A stretch of 64,000 nucleotides of DNA from an uncultured Marinobacterium sp. GTDB taxonomy: Bacteria; Pseudomonadota; Gammaproteobacteria; Pseudomonadales; Balneatricaceae. This document shows, in pieces, positions 1-9,347 of the stretch. A program made the translations under genes and the position numbers. The DNA is taken from positions 23,532 to 87,531 of the forward strand of contig CANMWJ010000018.1 in the NCBI GenBank assembly GCA_947501565.1, in the 5' to 3' direction. Every line of letters begins with the position of its first letter. Position 1 is the stretch's first letter. The notes below the pieces were generated by a model. It made no database searches, had not been told where the DNA came from, and saw only the letters and a list, made by a program, of their open reading frames with translations.

Positions 1-467
1 GGATAGCTTTGCCCGCGCCAGTCGAGCTGGCTTTGTTCACTGTTTGCCAGCAGTTGCAGGATGTGGGTAAACCAGGGAGATTGTTGATGCTGAATCAGTT
101 CCGGTGTCAGAAAAATGGTGGCCGGCGCCGAGTAGCGCTCCAGTATGGGGCGGGCAAGGGTGTCAACGCTTTCAAACCCATCATCAAAGGTCACAACGGC
201 AAAGCGGCCTTTAATCTGCTTTTGCTCGAGCATCTGCTGAGCATCGTCGAGTGAGATCAGGTCAAAGTTCCGGCTCAGGTACGCCAGTTGTTGCTCAAAC
301 GCCTCCGCGCTGATGAAGCACCAGTCTTTAAAGGGCAGTGATTCCGCAAGCAGTCCGTTGTAACCAAAGATACTGACGCTGTTGTTGTGTCTCAGCCGCT
401 GACTTAACGACGGGATCGGCGAATCGGCAACGAGGCTCTGAATTTGACGGCGCAAGGTTCCTAACAC
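1..467 (-). CDS. Polysaccharide deacetylase (NodB domain), 3' end outside window
   Basis: This reading frame is open from about 467 to the left edge, so at least 155 residues are visible and the C-terminus is missing. The translation carries the NodB-type metal-site motif TFDDGF around residue 97, preceded by the usual ISLDDA segment, as in carbohydrate esterase family 4 enzymes that remove N- or O-acetyl groups from glycans. I chose the GTG at 467 because GGAG lies 6 nt upstream; the in-frame ATG at 479 is the alternative and has no clear ribosome site. It follows the GNAT gene by a short gap in the same direction, which suggests an exopolysaccharide or surface-glycan cluster continuing to the left. 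The substrate cannot be told. Confidence 0.85.
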   Translation of the reverse strand, partial: MLGTLRRQIQSLVADSPIPSLSQRLRHNNSVSIFGYNGLLAESLPFKDWCFISAEAFEQQLAYLSRNFDLISLDDAQQMLEQKQIKGRFAVVTFDDGFESVDTLARPILERYSAPATIFLTPELIQHQQSPWFTHILQLLANSEQSQLDWRGQSY

Positions 468-506
468 GTGAAACTCCATTTAACGGTCATAGGCAGCGAT
501 TCGGGA

Positions 507-1145
507 TCAGTACTCGGTTGCTTCAAATTCGTAGGTGCGTTCCATCAAACCGCCCAGGAACTGTTTGCGCCCCATGACAAAACGTGGGATGAAGCCGGTT
601 TTCTTGAAGCCTTTGATCGACGGCGCGTTACGGGTGTCCACCCAGGCCCAGACCTCACCAAATTCCACCGCGAGGTCATACATGGTTTTGGTCATGACCT
701 GGGCATAGTAGTTACGACCGCGCGCGTAATCGGGGGTCCAGGCATCGATAACGATACCCACAGTGTTAGGAAGAATTTTCTTGCAGCTTTCGCCGGTTTC
801 ATAGGTGGCAGAGAGCTCGTTGCCTTTGGTCGCCCAGATAATGTGACCTAAACGTCCGTCGGGCATTTTGCCGATATAGCAGATATGCCCGCTGTTAAAG
901 CGGCGCTCTGCAAGCGGCAGTTGTTCAGTGAGGCGGGGGTGTTCGTTTGCCCATGCTTTGAACTCGCCGAAGTCGCAGGTGTAGATCTCCAGCTCCGTAT
1001 CTTTGAGCGGAGGGGGGGTGGTCAGTGATAGGTAAAGGACATCGACGCGGCTATAGAGCAGTTTTCGAATAACCCTATCGAGGACTTTGTTAACTAACGT
1101 GGAAAGACCATCCTGGCGAATACGAGAGACTACTTTGGACAACAT
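507..1145 (-). CDS. GNAT-like acetyltransferase
   Basis: A 212-residue protein with a basic, possibly membrane-associating N-terminus (residues 1-40), followed by a fold resembling GNAT N-acyltransferases. The segment TVGIVIDAWTPDYARGRNYY (around 127-146) looks like beta-4 and the acyl-CoA pyrophosphate loop, and WVDTRNAPSIKGFKKTGF near 167-184 is the typical C-terminal 'N-x-x-S-x-x-x-x-x-x-x-G-F' stretch. Such proteins often lie beside polysaccharide deacetylases in exopolysaccharide loci, as here. The natural substrate is unknown; the family assignment is from motif likeness only. ATG at 1145 is taken as start. Confidence 0.65.
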   Translation of the reverse strand: MLSKVVSRIRQDGLSTLVNKVLDRVIRKLLYSRVDVLYLSLTTPPPLKDTELEIYTCDFGEFKAWANEHPRLTEQLPLAERRFNSGHICYIGKMPDGRLGHIIWATKGNELSATYETGESCKKILPNTVGIVIDAWTPDYARGRNYYAQVMTKTMYDLAVEFGEVWAWVDTRNAPSIKGFKKTGFIPRFVMGRKQFLGGLMERTYEFEATEY

Positions 1146-1534
1146 GAGTTTCTATATTTCCCTATCACTATACGGCGGTATGCAGGCAAATAATCCTAAC
1201 CTATTATGCTCGCGCTGGGCACTCTTGGTGGCCGTTCACAGTGCTATTTCATGCGAACGATCAATCCATTAAGTCTCCTGAGTGACTCCAGCGTGAAATC
1301 GTTGCCAAAAGAGCGCTGGCTCTGCTGACGATATCCGCTGAAAACGAAAGTTGAATGAAGGTTAGGTGACCGATTTTCTATGAATTGCAGAGCTGTCAGG
1401 TCTTGTTGATTGAGGTATAGATAAACATCTGCTGATGCTGGTGGTTTTTCTTGTTCTGAGATCTGGGCTTGTTCGCGCGCTTTTGCCAGTTAGAATGAAG
1501 GTAAAAGGTCATAGACACTGTTGGGATACCCCAT
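1146..1534. other. Intergenic region between divergent genes
   Basis: About 390 bp between the GNAT gene (minus) and the next plus-strand gene. No open frame, RNA or repeat was recognised. A plausible sigma-70 promoter for the rightward gene is TTGTTC (1469-1474), 16 bp, TAGAAT (1491-1496), giving a leader of about 30 nt. The remainder is moderately AT-rich and unexplained. Confidence 0.5.
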
Positions 1535-2038
1535 ATGCATAATCTAGCTGCGATCACCTTCCACTACGACCCGGTTGAAGACCGGATTCTGATGGTGGGA
1601 AATCTCAACAATGACCAGCCGCGCCGCGACTTCTGGCTTACCCGAAACATCACCCTGAAGCTGTTGGAGGCACTGAGTACCCTTGTGCGCCAGACCTCAG
1701 AGCAGGTGGTCAATGCGCCGCAGGAACACCAATCCGGCATCGCGCAGTTTGAGCATGAAAAAGCACAGCAAAATATGCGTGTGCACTCTGAAACACACTC
1801 CCCAATCTCTGAAAGCGCCAGCCTTCTCTACAAGATTGATGTCAGTCACCGTGGCCATCGCTATCAGGTGCGTTTTTATGATCATGAGGCGGAAGACGCT
1901 CAGGCACAGGCCGTGCTCAGTCATGATGAGCTGCACCAGGTGTTGTCGCTCCTGCATCGCGGTGCGCTTGAACTGAACTGGGGGGTGGAGGCCCAGTTGT
2001 TTGATAACCTTGTGCGCCACAGTACGGCGTTACAGTAG
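1535..2038 (+). CDS. Conserved hypothetical protein, 167 aa
   Basis: I do not recognise a named family. The protein is soluble, with no signal peptide or membrane helix. The N-terminal part (ITFHYDPVEDRILM) and the C-terminal part (residues 95-165) look like beta-rich segments separated by a polar, probably disordered linker at about 60-95. It starts at ATG 1535, about 40 nt after a candidate promoter -10 at 1491-1496. It lies 57 bp before the DTW gene in the same direction and may be co-transcribed. Codon use matches the neighbours, so it is probably a real gene. Confidence 0.6.
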   Translation: MHNLAAITFHYDPVEDRILMVGNLNNDQPRRDFWLTRNITLKLLEALSTLVRQTSEQVVNAPQEHQSGIAQFEHEKAQQNMRVHSETHSPISESASLLYKIDVSHRGHRYQVRFYDHEAEDAQAQAVLSHDELHQVLSLLHRGALELNWGVEAQLFDNLVRHSTALQ

Positions 2039-2095
2039 TTTTAATCGGCAGTATTGGTGGTATAGTGCGCGGCAGTTATTGGTCCTGGTTTTAGT

Positions 2096-2785
2096 ATGTG
2101 CACTGAAGTTTCTCCTCCCCGGCGCCCCTTTCTGGCGCGCGGCTCCAATGTCATTCGCTGCGACGCCTGTCAGATGCCTCAGCGTGGTTGTATCTGTGAA
2201 TACCGTGTTCAGGTGCCCGCCAAGGCACGCTTTTGGTTACTGACCCACCGTAAAGAGCTGTATAAGCCGACCAATACCGGACGCCTGATCGTGGACACGA
2301 TTCAGTATTCCGAAGTGTTTGAGTGGAATCGCACAGAACCGGATGCCCGTTTGCTGGAGATGCTGAAAAGCGACCGTTTTGATCCCTATATTGTCTTTCC
2401 GGAAGGGGAGGGGTATCGGGAGCGTATGGTGGAGTTCACACAGAAACCAGAGCGTGAACCGGTGCTGATCATTCTCGATGGTACCTGGCGGCAGGCACGG
2501 AAAATGTTCCGTCAGAGTGAATGCCTGCAGTCTCTGCCGGTGATTCAGCCGAAGACACAGCGTGAAACCCGCTACAACCTGCGTAAACCCAATGAGTCTC
2601 ATCACCTGTGTACAGCGGAAGTGGCCGCGGTGATGCTGGACCAGATTGGTGACCCGGCGTCAGCTCAGGTGCTTGATGCTTATTTTGATATCTTCAACGC
2701 TCACTATTATGCCGCCCGGGTGAATCGTACCGTGGAAGGTACCGATCAGGCGGTTGAAGTGCTCGCTAAAGTGCGTGGCGACTGA
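2096..2785 (+). CDS. tapT: DTW-domain tRNA-uridine aminocarboxypropyltransferase
   Basis: A 229-residue member of the DTW family, which transfers the 3-amino-3-carboxypropyl group of S-adenosylmethionine to uridine in tRNA (acp3U; E. coli TapT/YfiP modifies U47). Visible signatures are an N-terminal cysteine cluster CDACQMPQRGCIC (residues about 23-35), likely a metal-binding knuckle, and the family motif DGTWRQARKM near residues 126-135, a DxTW-type sequence. RYNLRKPNESHHLCTAEVAA near 162-181 is another conserved block. The ATG at 2096 is the first start. Orthology to TapT rather than to another DTW paralogue is inferred. Confidence 0.8.
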   Translation: MCTEVSPPRRPFLARGSNVIRCDACQMPQRGCICEYRVQVPAKARFWLLTHRKELYKPTNTGRLIVDTIQYSEVFEWNRTEPDARLLEMLKSDRFDPYIVFPEGEGYRERMVEFTQKPEREPVLIILDGTWRQARKMFRQSECLQSLPVIQPKTQRETRYNLRKPNESHHLCTAEVAAVMLDQIGDPASAQVLDAYFDIFNAHYYAARVNRTVEGTDQAVEVLAKVRGD

Positions 2786-2806
2786 ATCAGCGTAGCCAAT
2801 GTGCGT

Positions 2807-3496
2807 CTATGCACTTTTTCGGTAGAGCTGAGCCAGCTGCCGGTCATGGTGGCGGCTCAGGGTGATGAGCGCCGTGATGGCACCAATCAACGCCCAGAAC
2901 ATATCTGACTGGGTATCCCAGACATATCCCTGAGTGCCGAGAAAGCTGTCTGCGGCCTGTTCGCTCAGTAGTGCTACCCACCACTCAATCAGCTCGTAAA
3001 AGGCGCTGAATCCCAGGCAGAAGCTGCAGATAAACAGTACACGCCAGTAGCTACCGTTCACGACAGCGCAGCGTATCAGGATCTCCCGTGCGATTATCGC
3101 CGGGATAAACCCCTGTGCGAAATGCCCGACCTTGTCATAGTTGTTCCGCCCGCCGCTCTGTTCCGCCCACTGCTCAAACAGCGGTACGTCGGCATAGGTG
3201 TAGTGTCCGCCCACCATTAAGATCACCGCGTGTATCAGAATGAGCAGATAGAGTAATCCTGTGAGTGGGTGGTTCCTGTAGGTAAACGCCAGAATCAGAA
3301 AACCTGCCGCTGCTGGCAATACTTCCAGCACCCAGGTGATGCGGTCAGCAGGGTTAATACCGGACCAGATAAAAACAAGCAGGAAGATGGCGATCCAGCT
3401 GAGGCACAGAGGGTGAGTTAACGCGTAGGGAGCCTGGGCTCGATTTTTAACGTCTGCACTATTTTGGTGCGCGTGTCTGAGTGGGGATTCAGCCAT
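2807..3496 (-). CDS. DUF2238 / YjdF-like integral membrane protein
   Basis: A 229-residue protein with about six hydrophobic segments. It has the DUF2238 signatures YDKVGHFAQGFIPAIIAREI (near 120-140), GFSAFYELIEWW (near 162-173) and a terminal block GTQGYVWDTQSDMFWALIGA (near 187-206). Conserved charged residues inside membrane segments (D, H, E) are typical of the family, whose function is unknown. The gene converges with tapT (21 bp apart) and sits directly downstream of the DUF3429 gene, with which it may form an operon. Confidence 0.75.
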   Translation of the reverse strand: MAESPLRHAHQNSADVKNRAQAPYALTHPLCLSWIAIFLLVFIWSGINPADRITWVLEVLPAAAGFLILAFTYRNHPLTGLLYLLILIHAVILMVGGHYTYADVPLFEQWAEQSGGRNNYDKVGHFAQGFIPAIIAREILIRCAVVNGSYWRVLFICSFCLGFSAFYELIEWWVALLSEQAADSFLGTQGYVWDTQSDMFWALIGAITALITLSRHHDRQLAQLYRKSA

Positions 3497-3525
3497 GACA
3501 ACTCATCCTGTGAAAGCACTGCCTG

Positions 3526-3945
3526 TTACACCAACATGATTATCCAGATCAGGTGTGCGATCACCACCGTTATGGTCAAGTGGCGTCGCATCCGTTGATA
3601 CCAGTCATCGGCAATCACCGTCCGGTCATACCACCACCATAGCAGATAGCTGGCGGCGAGCAGTGAGAGTGCCGCAAGGGATGGCAGGGTGAGGGCGATC
3701 CAGGCGACCAGGCTCGGCAGCATGCACGCGCTTAACTCCCGGGCGGAGCGGTCGTTGTTGGCGTCATGGTCGGTGCGCATAATGATGCCCCAATGGATAC
3801 CCCCGAGAAATGAGAGTATGACCGCGCTGTAAACCATAAACAGGAATAGCAGGCGGCTGATGTCGTGGCTGCCCAAGGCGGCAAAGGTGAGGGCGGCGAA
3901 GGGTATTAAACCCGCATAACCGAGGCCGGATGCGGTCTTTTCCAT
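3526..3945 (-). CDS. DUF3429 family membrane protein
   Basis: A 139-residue protein with about four predicted membrane helices, starting LGYAGLIPFAALTFAALG and containing SFLGGIHWGIIM, the hallmark of DUF3429. The family has no established function. ATG 3945 is preceded by a good ribosome site (AGGAGAAGATCCCC). It is 29 bp upstream of the DUF2238 gene in the same direction. It lies beyond dtd, which reads the same way, with an 83-bp gap. Confidence 0.75.
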   Translation of the reverse strand: MEKTASGLGYAGLIPFAALTFAALGSHDISRLLFLFMVYSAVILSFLGGIHWGIIMRTDHDANNDRSARELSACMLPSLVAWIALTLPSLAALSLLAASYLLWWWYDRTVIADDWYQRMRRHLTITVVIAHLIWIIMLV

Positions 3946-4028
3946 GGGGATCTTCTCCTGCGTCAGTGCTCCGTTTGTCCTTCTTTACGATAGCAGCTCC
4001 AGAGAAGATCACCGCCCGGGTGGGGTGT

Positions 4029-4466
4029 TTATACCTCCAGCATAAAGGTCACAGGTCCGTCGTTTAGTAGCTCTACCTTCATGTCTGCACCGAAGCGGCC
4101 AGTGGCCACACTAGCGTGCGCTGCGTCTGCCTGGGCGACAAAGTAATCGTAGAGCTCCTCTCCCAATGCCGGGGATGCGCCGGAGGAGAAACTCGGTCGC
4201 AGGCCTTTGGCGGTATCGGCAACCAGGGTGAACTGGGAAACAACCAGCAGACCACCGTTAACCTGTTGCAGGTTGAGGTTCATCTTGCCCTCTTCGTCAC
4301 CGAAGATACGGTAGCCAAGAATTTTCTTGAGTAGCTTGTCCGCCTTGGCTTTATCGTCGGTTTTCTCGACGCCAAGCAATACCAGAATGCCCTGCTCAAT
4401 GGCTCCGGTGGTTTCACCGTCGACTTTAACGGATGCGTGGCTGACACGCTGGATCAGGGCTTTCAT
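4029..4466 (-). CDS. dtd: D-aminoacyl-tRNA deacylase
   Basis: Hydrolyses D-aminoacyl-tRNA (and mischarged glycyl-tRNA-Ala), recycling tRNA and keeping D-residues out of proteins. The 145-residue length matches bacterial DTD. Seen: the start [17 protein letters not shown], the SQFTLVADT block (near 77-85) and the C-terminal [10 protein letters not shown], which holds the conserved G-P dipeptide that enforces chirality in the active site. I start at ATG 4466 (GGAG 9 nt upstream), not at the longer frame to 4526, because family members begin with M-[KR]-x-[LV]-[IL]-Q-R-V. It is 76 bp downstream of pip in the same direction. Confidence 0.95.
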   Translation of the reverse strand: MKALIQRVSHASVKVDGETTGAIEQGILVLLGVEKTDDKAKADKLLKKILGYRIFGDEEGKMNLNLQQVNGGLLVVSQFTLVADTAKGLRPSFSSGASPALGEELYDYFVAQADAAHASVATGRFGADMKVELLNDGPVTFMLEV

Positions 4467-4542
4467 GATAAGAGGCTCCGCTGGCTGAAAAAGGCGCATT
4501 GTAGCCGTAATCGGCCAGCGGTACATCCTGCAGCTGGTGGGC

Positions 4543-5493
4543 TCAGGCCAGGGAGCGAGCGAAGTCGTCGGTGGCAGAGATCAGGTTATCCACAATGCCC
4601 GCCTCAAACGCAGAATGACCGGCGTCACGGACTATATGCAAGTGTGCTTGCGGCAGTGCCTGCTGCAGCGCAAAAGCCTGCTCGATCGGGCAGACCATGT
4701 CGTAGCGGCCATGCACGATCACCGTAGGGATATGCTGAATACGGTGGGCACTATTGAGCAGCTGGTTATCTTCCATAAACGCCCGGTTGATGAAGTAGTG
4801 TGCTTCGATGCGGGCCATGGCGAGGGCTACGTGAGGATCGGCGAAGTGATCTACTACGTCGCCGTTTGGGCCCAGGGTAGAGCAGCGACCCTCCCAGACT
4901 GACCAGGCCTTGGCTGCCGACATCCGTGCGATCTCGTTATCGGAGGTCAGCAGCTGGTAGTAGGCGCTGAGCATATCGTGGCGCTGGGATTCGGGAATCA
5001 CCTTCTCGTAATCCTGCCAGTAGTCGGGAAAGATCGCGCTGGCGCCGCGTTGGTAGAACCAGTGAATGTCCTGCTGGCGGCAGAGAAAGATACCACGCAG
5101 GATCATCGCGGAAACATGCGTGGGATAGGTTTGCGCGTAGAGCAGGCTCAGCGTAGAGCCCCATGAACCGCCGAACAGCAGCCACTGATCAACCTTCAGT
5201 TGCTGGCGGATCGTTTCCATATCCTCAACCAGTGCCTGGGAGTGGTTGTCCGCCAGCTCGGCATGGGGCAGAGAGCGGCCACAGCCGCGTTGGTCGAACA
5301 GAATGATGCGGTATTTTTCCGGATCGAAAAAACTACGGTGTGCCGGTGAGGTGCCACCGCCGGGGCCGCCGTGCACAAACAGCACCGGAATGCCGTGAGC
5401 GTTGCCGCTCTCTTCCACATAGAGGGTGTGCCGTGAATCAACCTTGATCATATGTTCGGCGTAGGGGTGGATATCGGGATAGAGCGTACGCAT
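4543..5493 (-). CDS. pip: Prolyl aminopeptidase (alpha/beta hydrolase)
   Basis: Releases N-terminal proline from peptides in the cytoplasm. The 316-residue protein shows the oxyanion motif HGGPGGG (about 40-46), the proline-iminopeptidase block DQRGCGRS, the nucleophile elbow [10 protein letters not shown] (about 108-117), and the acid and histidine of the triad in HGRYDMVCP and DAGHSAFE near the C-terminus. Length and motifs agree with the S33 peptidase Pip. ATG 5493 has AGGAG nearby. Probably transcribed toward dtd. Confidence 0.93.
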   Translation of the reverse strand: MRTLYPDIHPYAEHMIKVDSRHTLYVEESGNAHGIPVLFVHGGPGGGTSPAHRSFFDPEKYRIILFDQRGCGRSLPHAELADNHSQALVEDMETIRQQLKVDQWLLFGGSWGSTLSLLYAQTYPTHVSAMILRGIFLCRQQDIHWFYQRGASAIFPDYWQDYEKVIPESQRHDMLSAYYQLLTSDNEIARMSAAKAWSVWEGRCSTLGPNGDVVDHFADPHVALAMARIEAHYFINRAFMEDNQLLNSAHRIQHIPTVIVHGRYDMVCPIEQAFALQQALPQAHLHIVRDAGHSAFEAGIVDNLISATDDFARSLA

Positions 5494-5544
5494 GATGTCT
5501 CCTGACGGCGAAATACTAGCTCAAGTATAGGCTGGGCTACGGGC

Positions 5545-5573
5545 ACAAAAAAGGCGACCCTGAGGTCGCCTTG
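5545..5573 (-). terminator. Intrinsic terminator of typA
   Basis: Read on the minus strand, a 9-bp stem AAGGCGACC / GGTCGCCTT with a 4-nt loop is followed by a run of T. It lies 19 bp after the typA stop, before the pip start. Confidence 0.85.
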
Positions 5574-5591
5574 ATCTGAAGATGCGTCTGC

Positions 5592-7409
5592 TTACTTCTT
5601 AGCGCGTTTACGCTCGTTCTCTTTCAGCAGTTTCTTACGCAGACGGATGTTGTTCGGAGTAACCTCGACCAGCTCGTCATCTTCGATGAAGTCCAGTGCC
5701 TGTTCCAGAGTGAAACGGACTGGAGGGGTCAGCTGGATGTTCTCGTCAGAGCCGGAGGCACGAACGTTGGTCAGCTGCTTACCTTTGGTTGGGTTTACCG
5801 CCAGGTCGTTGTTACGGCTGTGGATACCCAGAATCATGCCTTCGTAGACTTCGATGTTCGGATCGATCGCCAGACGGCCACGATCCTGCAGGTTCCACAG
5901 GGCGTAACCCAGTGCTTTACCGGTCACCATGGATACCAGTACACCGTTGATACGGCTGACTACTTCACCCTCTTTAACCGGACCGTAGTGGTCGAAGATA
6001 GAGGTCATGATGCCGGTACCGGACGTCATGGTCAGGAACAGGGAGCGGAAACCGATCAGACCACGGGATGGGATCATGAAGGTCAGGCGTACGCGGCCTT
6101 TACCGTCCACTTCCATGTTGGTCATGTCGCCTTTACGTTTGCCCAGTTCTTCGATCACAGAACCCTGGTGTTCGTCTTCAACGTCGATCATCACCAGCTC
6201 GTACGGCTCCTGAATCTCGCCGTCGATCTCTTTCTGGATAACTTCCGGACGGGATACACCCAGCTCGAAACCTTCACGACGCATGGTTTCGATCAGTACG
6301 GACAGGTGCAGTTCACCACGGCCGGACACTTTGAACTTCTCTGGGGTTTCGCCATCTTCAACGCGCAGTGCCACGTTGTGGATCAGCTCGCGGTCCAGAC
6401 GGTCTTTGATGTTACGGCTGGTGATGAACTTGCCGTCCTGACCCGCAAACGGAGAGTCGTTTACCTGGAAGGTCATGGAAACGGTTGGCTCATCTACGCT
6501 CAGCGCTGGCAGCGCTTCAACGTTGTCCGGATCACAGATGGTGTCGGAGATGTTCAGCGCATCGATACCGGTGATACAGATGATGTCGCCTGCGGTCGCT
6601 TTTTCAACTTCCACACGTTCCAGACCGTGGTAACCCATGATCTTCAGTACACGGCCAGAGCGGATCTTGCCGTCGCGGTCGATCACTTTCACCGGCGTGT
6701 TGGTGCTTACGCTACCGCGGGTCACGCGGCCAACACCGATAACGCCCACGTAGCTGTTGTAGTCCAGCGCGGAGATCTGCATCTGCAGTGGGCCGTCAAC
6801 GTCTACACTTGGTGATTCAACGTGCTCAACGATCGCTTCGAACAGCGGCGTCATGTCTTCCGACATCTCTTCCGGATCATTACCTGCAATGCCGTTCAGG
6901 GCGGATGCGTATACAACCGGGAAGTCCAGCTGTTCGTCGGTAGCGCCCAGGCTGTCGAACAGGTCGAATACCTGATCCATTACCCAGTCAGGACGTGCGC
7001 CAGGACGGTCGATCTTGTTGATTACAACGATTGGATGCAGACCCTGGTCGAATGCTTTCTGCGTTACGAAGCGGGTCTGTGGCATTGGGCCGTCTACGGC
7101 ATCAACCAGCAGGCAGACGCAATCTACCATGGACAATACGCGCTCTACCTCGCCACCGAAGTCGGCGTGCCCTGGAGTGTCCACGATGTTGATGCGGTAG
7201 TCGTTCCATTTAATGGCGGTGTTTTTCGCCAGAATGGTAATACCACGCTCTTTCTCCTGATCGTTGGAGTCCATGATGCGTTCGGTGCCTTCGTCGCGGC
7301 GACCCAGGGTGCCGGACTGGGAGAGCAGTCCGTCGACCAGAGTGGTTTTACCGTGGTCAACGTGAGCGATGATTGCGATGTTACGCAGGTTGTTGATGCT
7401 AGATGACAT
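5592..7409 (-). CDS. typA: Translational GTPase TypA/BipA
   Basis: A ribosome-binding GTPase of the EF-G family that acts in 50S assembly at low temperature and in stress and virulence responses. The 605-residue protein has G1 [15 protein letters not shown] (15-29), G3 [12 protein letters not shown] (77-88), G4 NKIDRP (about 131-136), the beta-barrel domain and the TypA-specific C-terminal domain with the loop [19 protein letters not shown]. Codon use is strongly biased, as for highly expressed genes. Its leader (about 100 nt from a -10 TATAAT at 7517-7522) contains a terminator-like hairpin, see 7467-7501. Confidence 0.97.
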   Translation of the reverse strand: MSSSINNLRNIAIIAHVDHGKTTLVDGLLSQSGTLGRRDEGTERIMDSNDQEKERGITILAKNTAIKWNDYRINIVDTPGHADFGGEVERVLSMVDCVCLLVDAVDGPMPQTRFVTQKAFDQGLHPIVVINKIDRPGARPDWVMDQVFDLFDSLGATDEQLDFPVVYASALNGIAGNDPEEMSEDMTPLFEAIVEHVESPSVDVDGPLQMQISALDYNSYVGVIGVGRVTRGSVSTNTPVKVIDRDGKIRSGRVLKIMGYHGLERVEVEKATAGDIICITGIDALNISDTICDPDNVEALPALSVDEPTVSMTFQVNDSPFAGQDGKFITSRNIKDRLDRELIHNVALRVEDGETPEKFKVSGRGELHLSVLIETMRREGFELGVSRPEVIQKEIDGEIQEPYELVMIDVEDEHQGSVIEELGKRKGDMTNMEVDGKGRVRLTFMIPSRGLIGFRSLFLTMTSGTGIMTSIFDHYGPVKEGEVVSRINGVLVSMVTGKALGYALWNLQDRGRLAIDPNIEVYEGMILGIHSRNNDLAVNPTKGKQLTNVRASGSDENIQLTPPVRFTLEQALDFIEDDELVEVTPNNIRLRKKLLKENERKRAKK

Positions 7410-7466
7410 TTTAAGTATTCAACCGGGTAATGGAGTGAAATTTGTACACGTAGATGTACCCATCAG

Positions 7467-7501
7467 AAAAACGAACCCGGTCATGCGATGCACAACCGGG
7501 T
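7467..7501 (-). promoter_or_regulatory. Terminator-like hairpin in the typA leader
   Basis: On the minus strand the arms ACCCGGT (7501-7495) and ACCGGGT (7481-7475) pair. A further inner pairing of GTGC with GCAT extends the stem, and T-C-G-TTTTT follows (to 7467). It lies between the typA promoter and its start codon, so it would act as an attenuator or 5' stem-loop rather than as the end of another gene. Regulation is inferred. Confidence 0.5.
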
Positions 7502-7516
7502 GTTCATTGTGCGCGC

Positions 7517-7522
7517 ATTATA
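7517..7522 (-). promoter_or_regulatory. typA: Probable typA promoter -10 box
   Basis: TATAAT on the minus strand, about 108 bp upstream of the typA ATG. No good -35 hexamer is present at the right distance. Transcription would start near 7510. Confidence 0.45.
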
Positions 7523-7663
7523 CATGGATTAGTGTGACAGGGCTGTAACAATGGCGGTAAATGCCGGGAAATTCGTGGATTCTGTCTGCTGCCCGATTAT
7601 TGATCCAGATAAACGAATACGCACACGCAGCATGGAAAAGTAGGCACCGTGCGATGGGTGGAG

Positions 7664-7685
7664 TATTATTAGTGCGCTAATAATA
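7664..7685. promoter_or_regulatory. Inverted repeat upstream of the NtrC sites
   Basis: A perfect 9-bp inverted repeat TATTATTAG-TGCG-CTAATAATA lies 28 bp before the first NtrC box of glnA. It resembles an operator for a dimeric regulator. No known regulon was recognised. The rest of the 513-bp typA-glnA gap (about 7540-7660) shows nothing recognisable. Confidence 0.45.
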
Positions 7686-7713
7686 AGGCGGCAAACCGCT
7701 AAACTCGGCTGGT

Positions 7714-7730
7714 TGCACTAAAATGGTGCG
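7714..7730. promoter_or_regulatory. NtrC binding site 1 of glnA
   Basis: TGCACTAAAATGGTGCG matches the NtrC consensus TGCAC-N7-GTGCA at nearly every position. It is centred 31 bp (three helical turns) from site 2 and about 100 bp upstream of the sigma-54 promoter, an enhancer arrangement. Confidence 0.85.
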
Positions 7731-7744
7731 CGTTGTTTTTAGTT

Positions 7745-7761
7745 TGCACCAGAGTGGTGCG
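7745..7761. promoter_or_regulatory. NtrC binding site 2 of glnA
   Basis: TGCACCAGAGTGGTGCG is a second near-perfect NtrC box, on the same helical face as site 1, as expected for cooperative oligomer assembly. Confidence 0.88.
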
Positions 7762-7824
7762 GCCGTTTCGATAAAGCTGGTCCGTAAAGCCCTGAAATTA
7801 AGCACTTAGCCATGGTGTGGGTGT

Positions 7825-7840
7825 TGGCACGCTCCTTGCT
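7825..7840 (+). promoter_or_regulatory. Sigma-54 promoter of glnA
   Basis: TGGCACGCTCCTTGCT has the -24 GG (7826-7827) and -12 GC (7838-7839) elements with exact spacing. It gives a start near 7851 and a 72-nt leader before the glnA ATG. With the two NtrC boxes this is the classic nitrogen-limitation promoter. Confidence 0.9.
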
Positions 7841-7922
7841 TTTGTATTGGGCAACTGAACAACACCGAATTCAGGACTGCATAACAGCGAGTCTGGCAAA
7901 TTCATAAAGTGGAGAAAGCCAA

Positions 7923-9329
7923 ATGTCAGAGAAGACTCTGAATCTGATCAAAGAAAGCGAAGCAAAGTGGATTGACATGCGCTTCACCGATTCTCACGGT
8001 AAAGAGCAGCACGTTACCATTCCTGTTTCCGACATGGGTGACGACTTCTTCGAAGAAGGTAAAATGTTCGATGGTTCCTCCATCTCCGGCTGGAAAGGTA
8101 TCAACGACTCCGACATGATCCTGATGCCTGAAGACAGCGCATCTGTGCTGGATCCATTCTCCGAAGCAACTACTGTTATCGTGCGTTGTAACATCGTTGA
8201 GCCTGCGACTGGTCAGGGTTACGAGCGTGACCCACGTTCCGTTGCTAAGCGCGCGGAAGAGTACCTGAAGTCTACCGGTATCGCTGACACCGCTATGTTT
8301 GGTCCAGAGCCAGAGTTCTTCGTATTCGACGAAGTTAAATGGCACGCTGACATCTCCGGTTGCGGTTACACCATCGCGTCTGAAGAAGCTTCCTGGGCGT
8401 CCAGCCACAACATCGAAGGCGGTAACATCGGTCACCGTCCACGTGTGAAAGGCGGTTACTTCCCAGTACCACCAATCGACTCCTTGCACGACCTGCGCGC
8501 CGCTATGTGTGACGCGATGGAAGCGATGGATCTGCAGATCGAAGTACACCACCACGAAGTAGCAACTGCTGGTCAGTGTGAGATCGGTGTTGGTCCTAAC
8601 ACCCTGACTAACAAAGCAGACGAAGTACAGGTACTGAAGTACTGCGTACACAACGTTGCTCACGCATACGGCAAAACTGCTACCTTCATGCCTAAGCCGC
8701 TGGTAGGCGACAACGGTTCCGGTATGCACGTTCACATGTCCCTGTCTAAAGATGGTGTGAACCTGTTCGCAGGCGACGCTTACGCGGGTATGTCTGAAAC
8801 TGCTCTGTACTACATCGGCGGTATCATCAAGCACGCTAAAGCACTGAACGCGCTGACTAACTCCTCTACCAACGCTTACAAGCGTCTGGTTCCAGGTTTC
8901 GAAGCTCCAGTAATGCTGGCGTACTCTGCACGTAACCGTTCTGCGTCTATCCGTATCCCATACGTGACTAACCCTAAAGCGCGTCGTGTAGAAGCTCGTT
9001 TCCCTGACCCATCTGCTAACCCATACCTGTGCTTCGCTGCACTGATGATGGCAGGTCTGGACGGTATCGAGAACAAGATCCACCCTGGCGATGCTGCTGA
9101 CAAAGACCTGTACGACCTGCCTGCAGAAGAAGCTGCAGAGATCCCACAGGTTGCTGCTTCCCTGGAAGAAGCACTGGAAGCTCTGGAAAACGACCGTGAG
9201 TTCCTGACTAAAGGTGGTGTATTCACTGACGACATGCTGGACGCATTCATTGAGCTGAAGCGTGAAGAAGTTGAGAAAGTGAACATGACTACTCACCCAG
9301 TTGAATTCGACCTGTACTACTCCGTATAA
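7923..9329 (+). CDS. glnA: Glutamine synthetase type I
   Basis: Makes glutamine from glutamate, ammonia and ATP; a cytoplasmic dodecamer and the entry point of nitrogen assimilation. The 468-residue length is standard for GSI-beta. Seen: FDGSSISGW (49-57), the metal-binding block [11 protein letters not shown], the ATP loop [16 protein letters not shown], and NRSASIRIP. Tyr397 falls in [10 protein letters not shown], the site adenylylated by GlnE, so activity should be controlled by reversible adenylylation as well as by NtrC. Ribosome site GGAGAAAGCCAA precedes ATG 7923. Codon bias is extreme, indicating very high expression. An intrinsic terminator follows. Confidence 0.99.
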   Translation: MSEKTLNLIKESEAKWIDMRFTDSHGKEQHVTIPVSDMGDDFFEEGKMFDGSSISGWKGINDSDMILMPEDSASVLDPFSEATTVIVRCNIVEPATGQGYERDPRSVAKRAEEYLKSTGIADTAMFGPEPEFFVFDEVKWHADISGCGYTIASEEASWASSHNIEGGNIGHRPRVKGGYFPVPPIDSLHDLRAAMCDAMEAMDLQIEVHHHEVATAGQCEIGVGPNTLTNKADEVQVLKYCVHNVAHAYGKTATFMPKPLVGDNGSGMHVHMSLSKDGVNLFAGDAYAGMSETALYYIGGIIKHAKALNALTNSSTNAYKRLVPGFEAPVMLAYSARNRSASIRIPYVTNPKARRVEARFPDPSANPYLCFAALMMAGLDGIENKIHPGDAADKDLYDLPAEEAAEIPQVAASLEEALEALENDREFLTKGGVFTDDMLDAFIELKREEVEKVNMTTHPVEFDLYYSV

Positions 9330-9347
9330 GGTCAGAACTCGCTGAGT

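Noticed and set aside
5820..6815. A 331-codon open frame antisense to typA
   Set aside because: Shadow of the highly biased typA gene; low-complexity translation, no start signals.
7926..9296. A 456-codon open frame antisense to glnA
   Set aside because: It mirrors glnA, whose extreme codon bias keeps the opposite frame free of stops. The translation is rich in V, T, C and F without domains, and it has no ribosome site.
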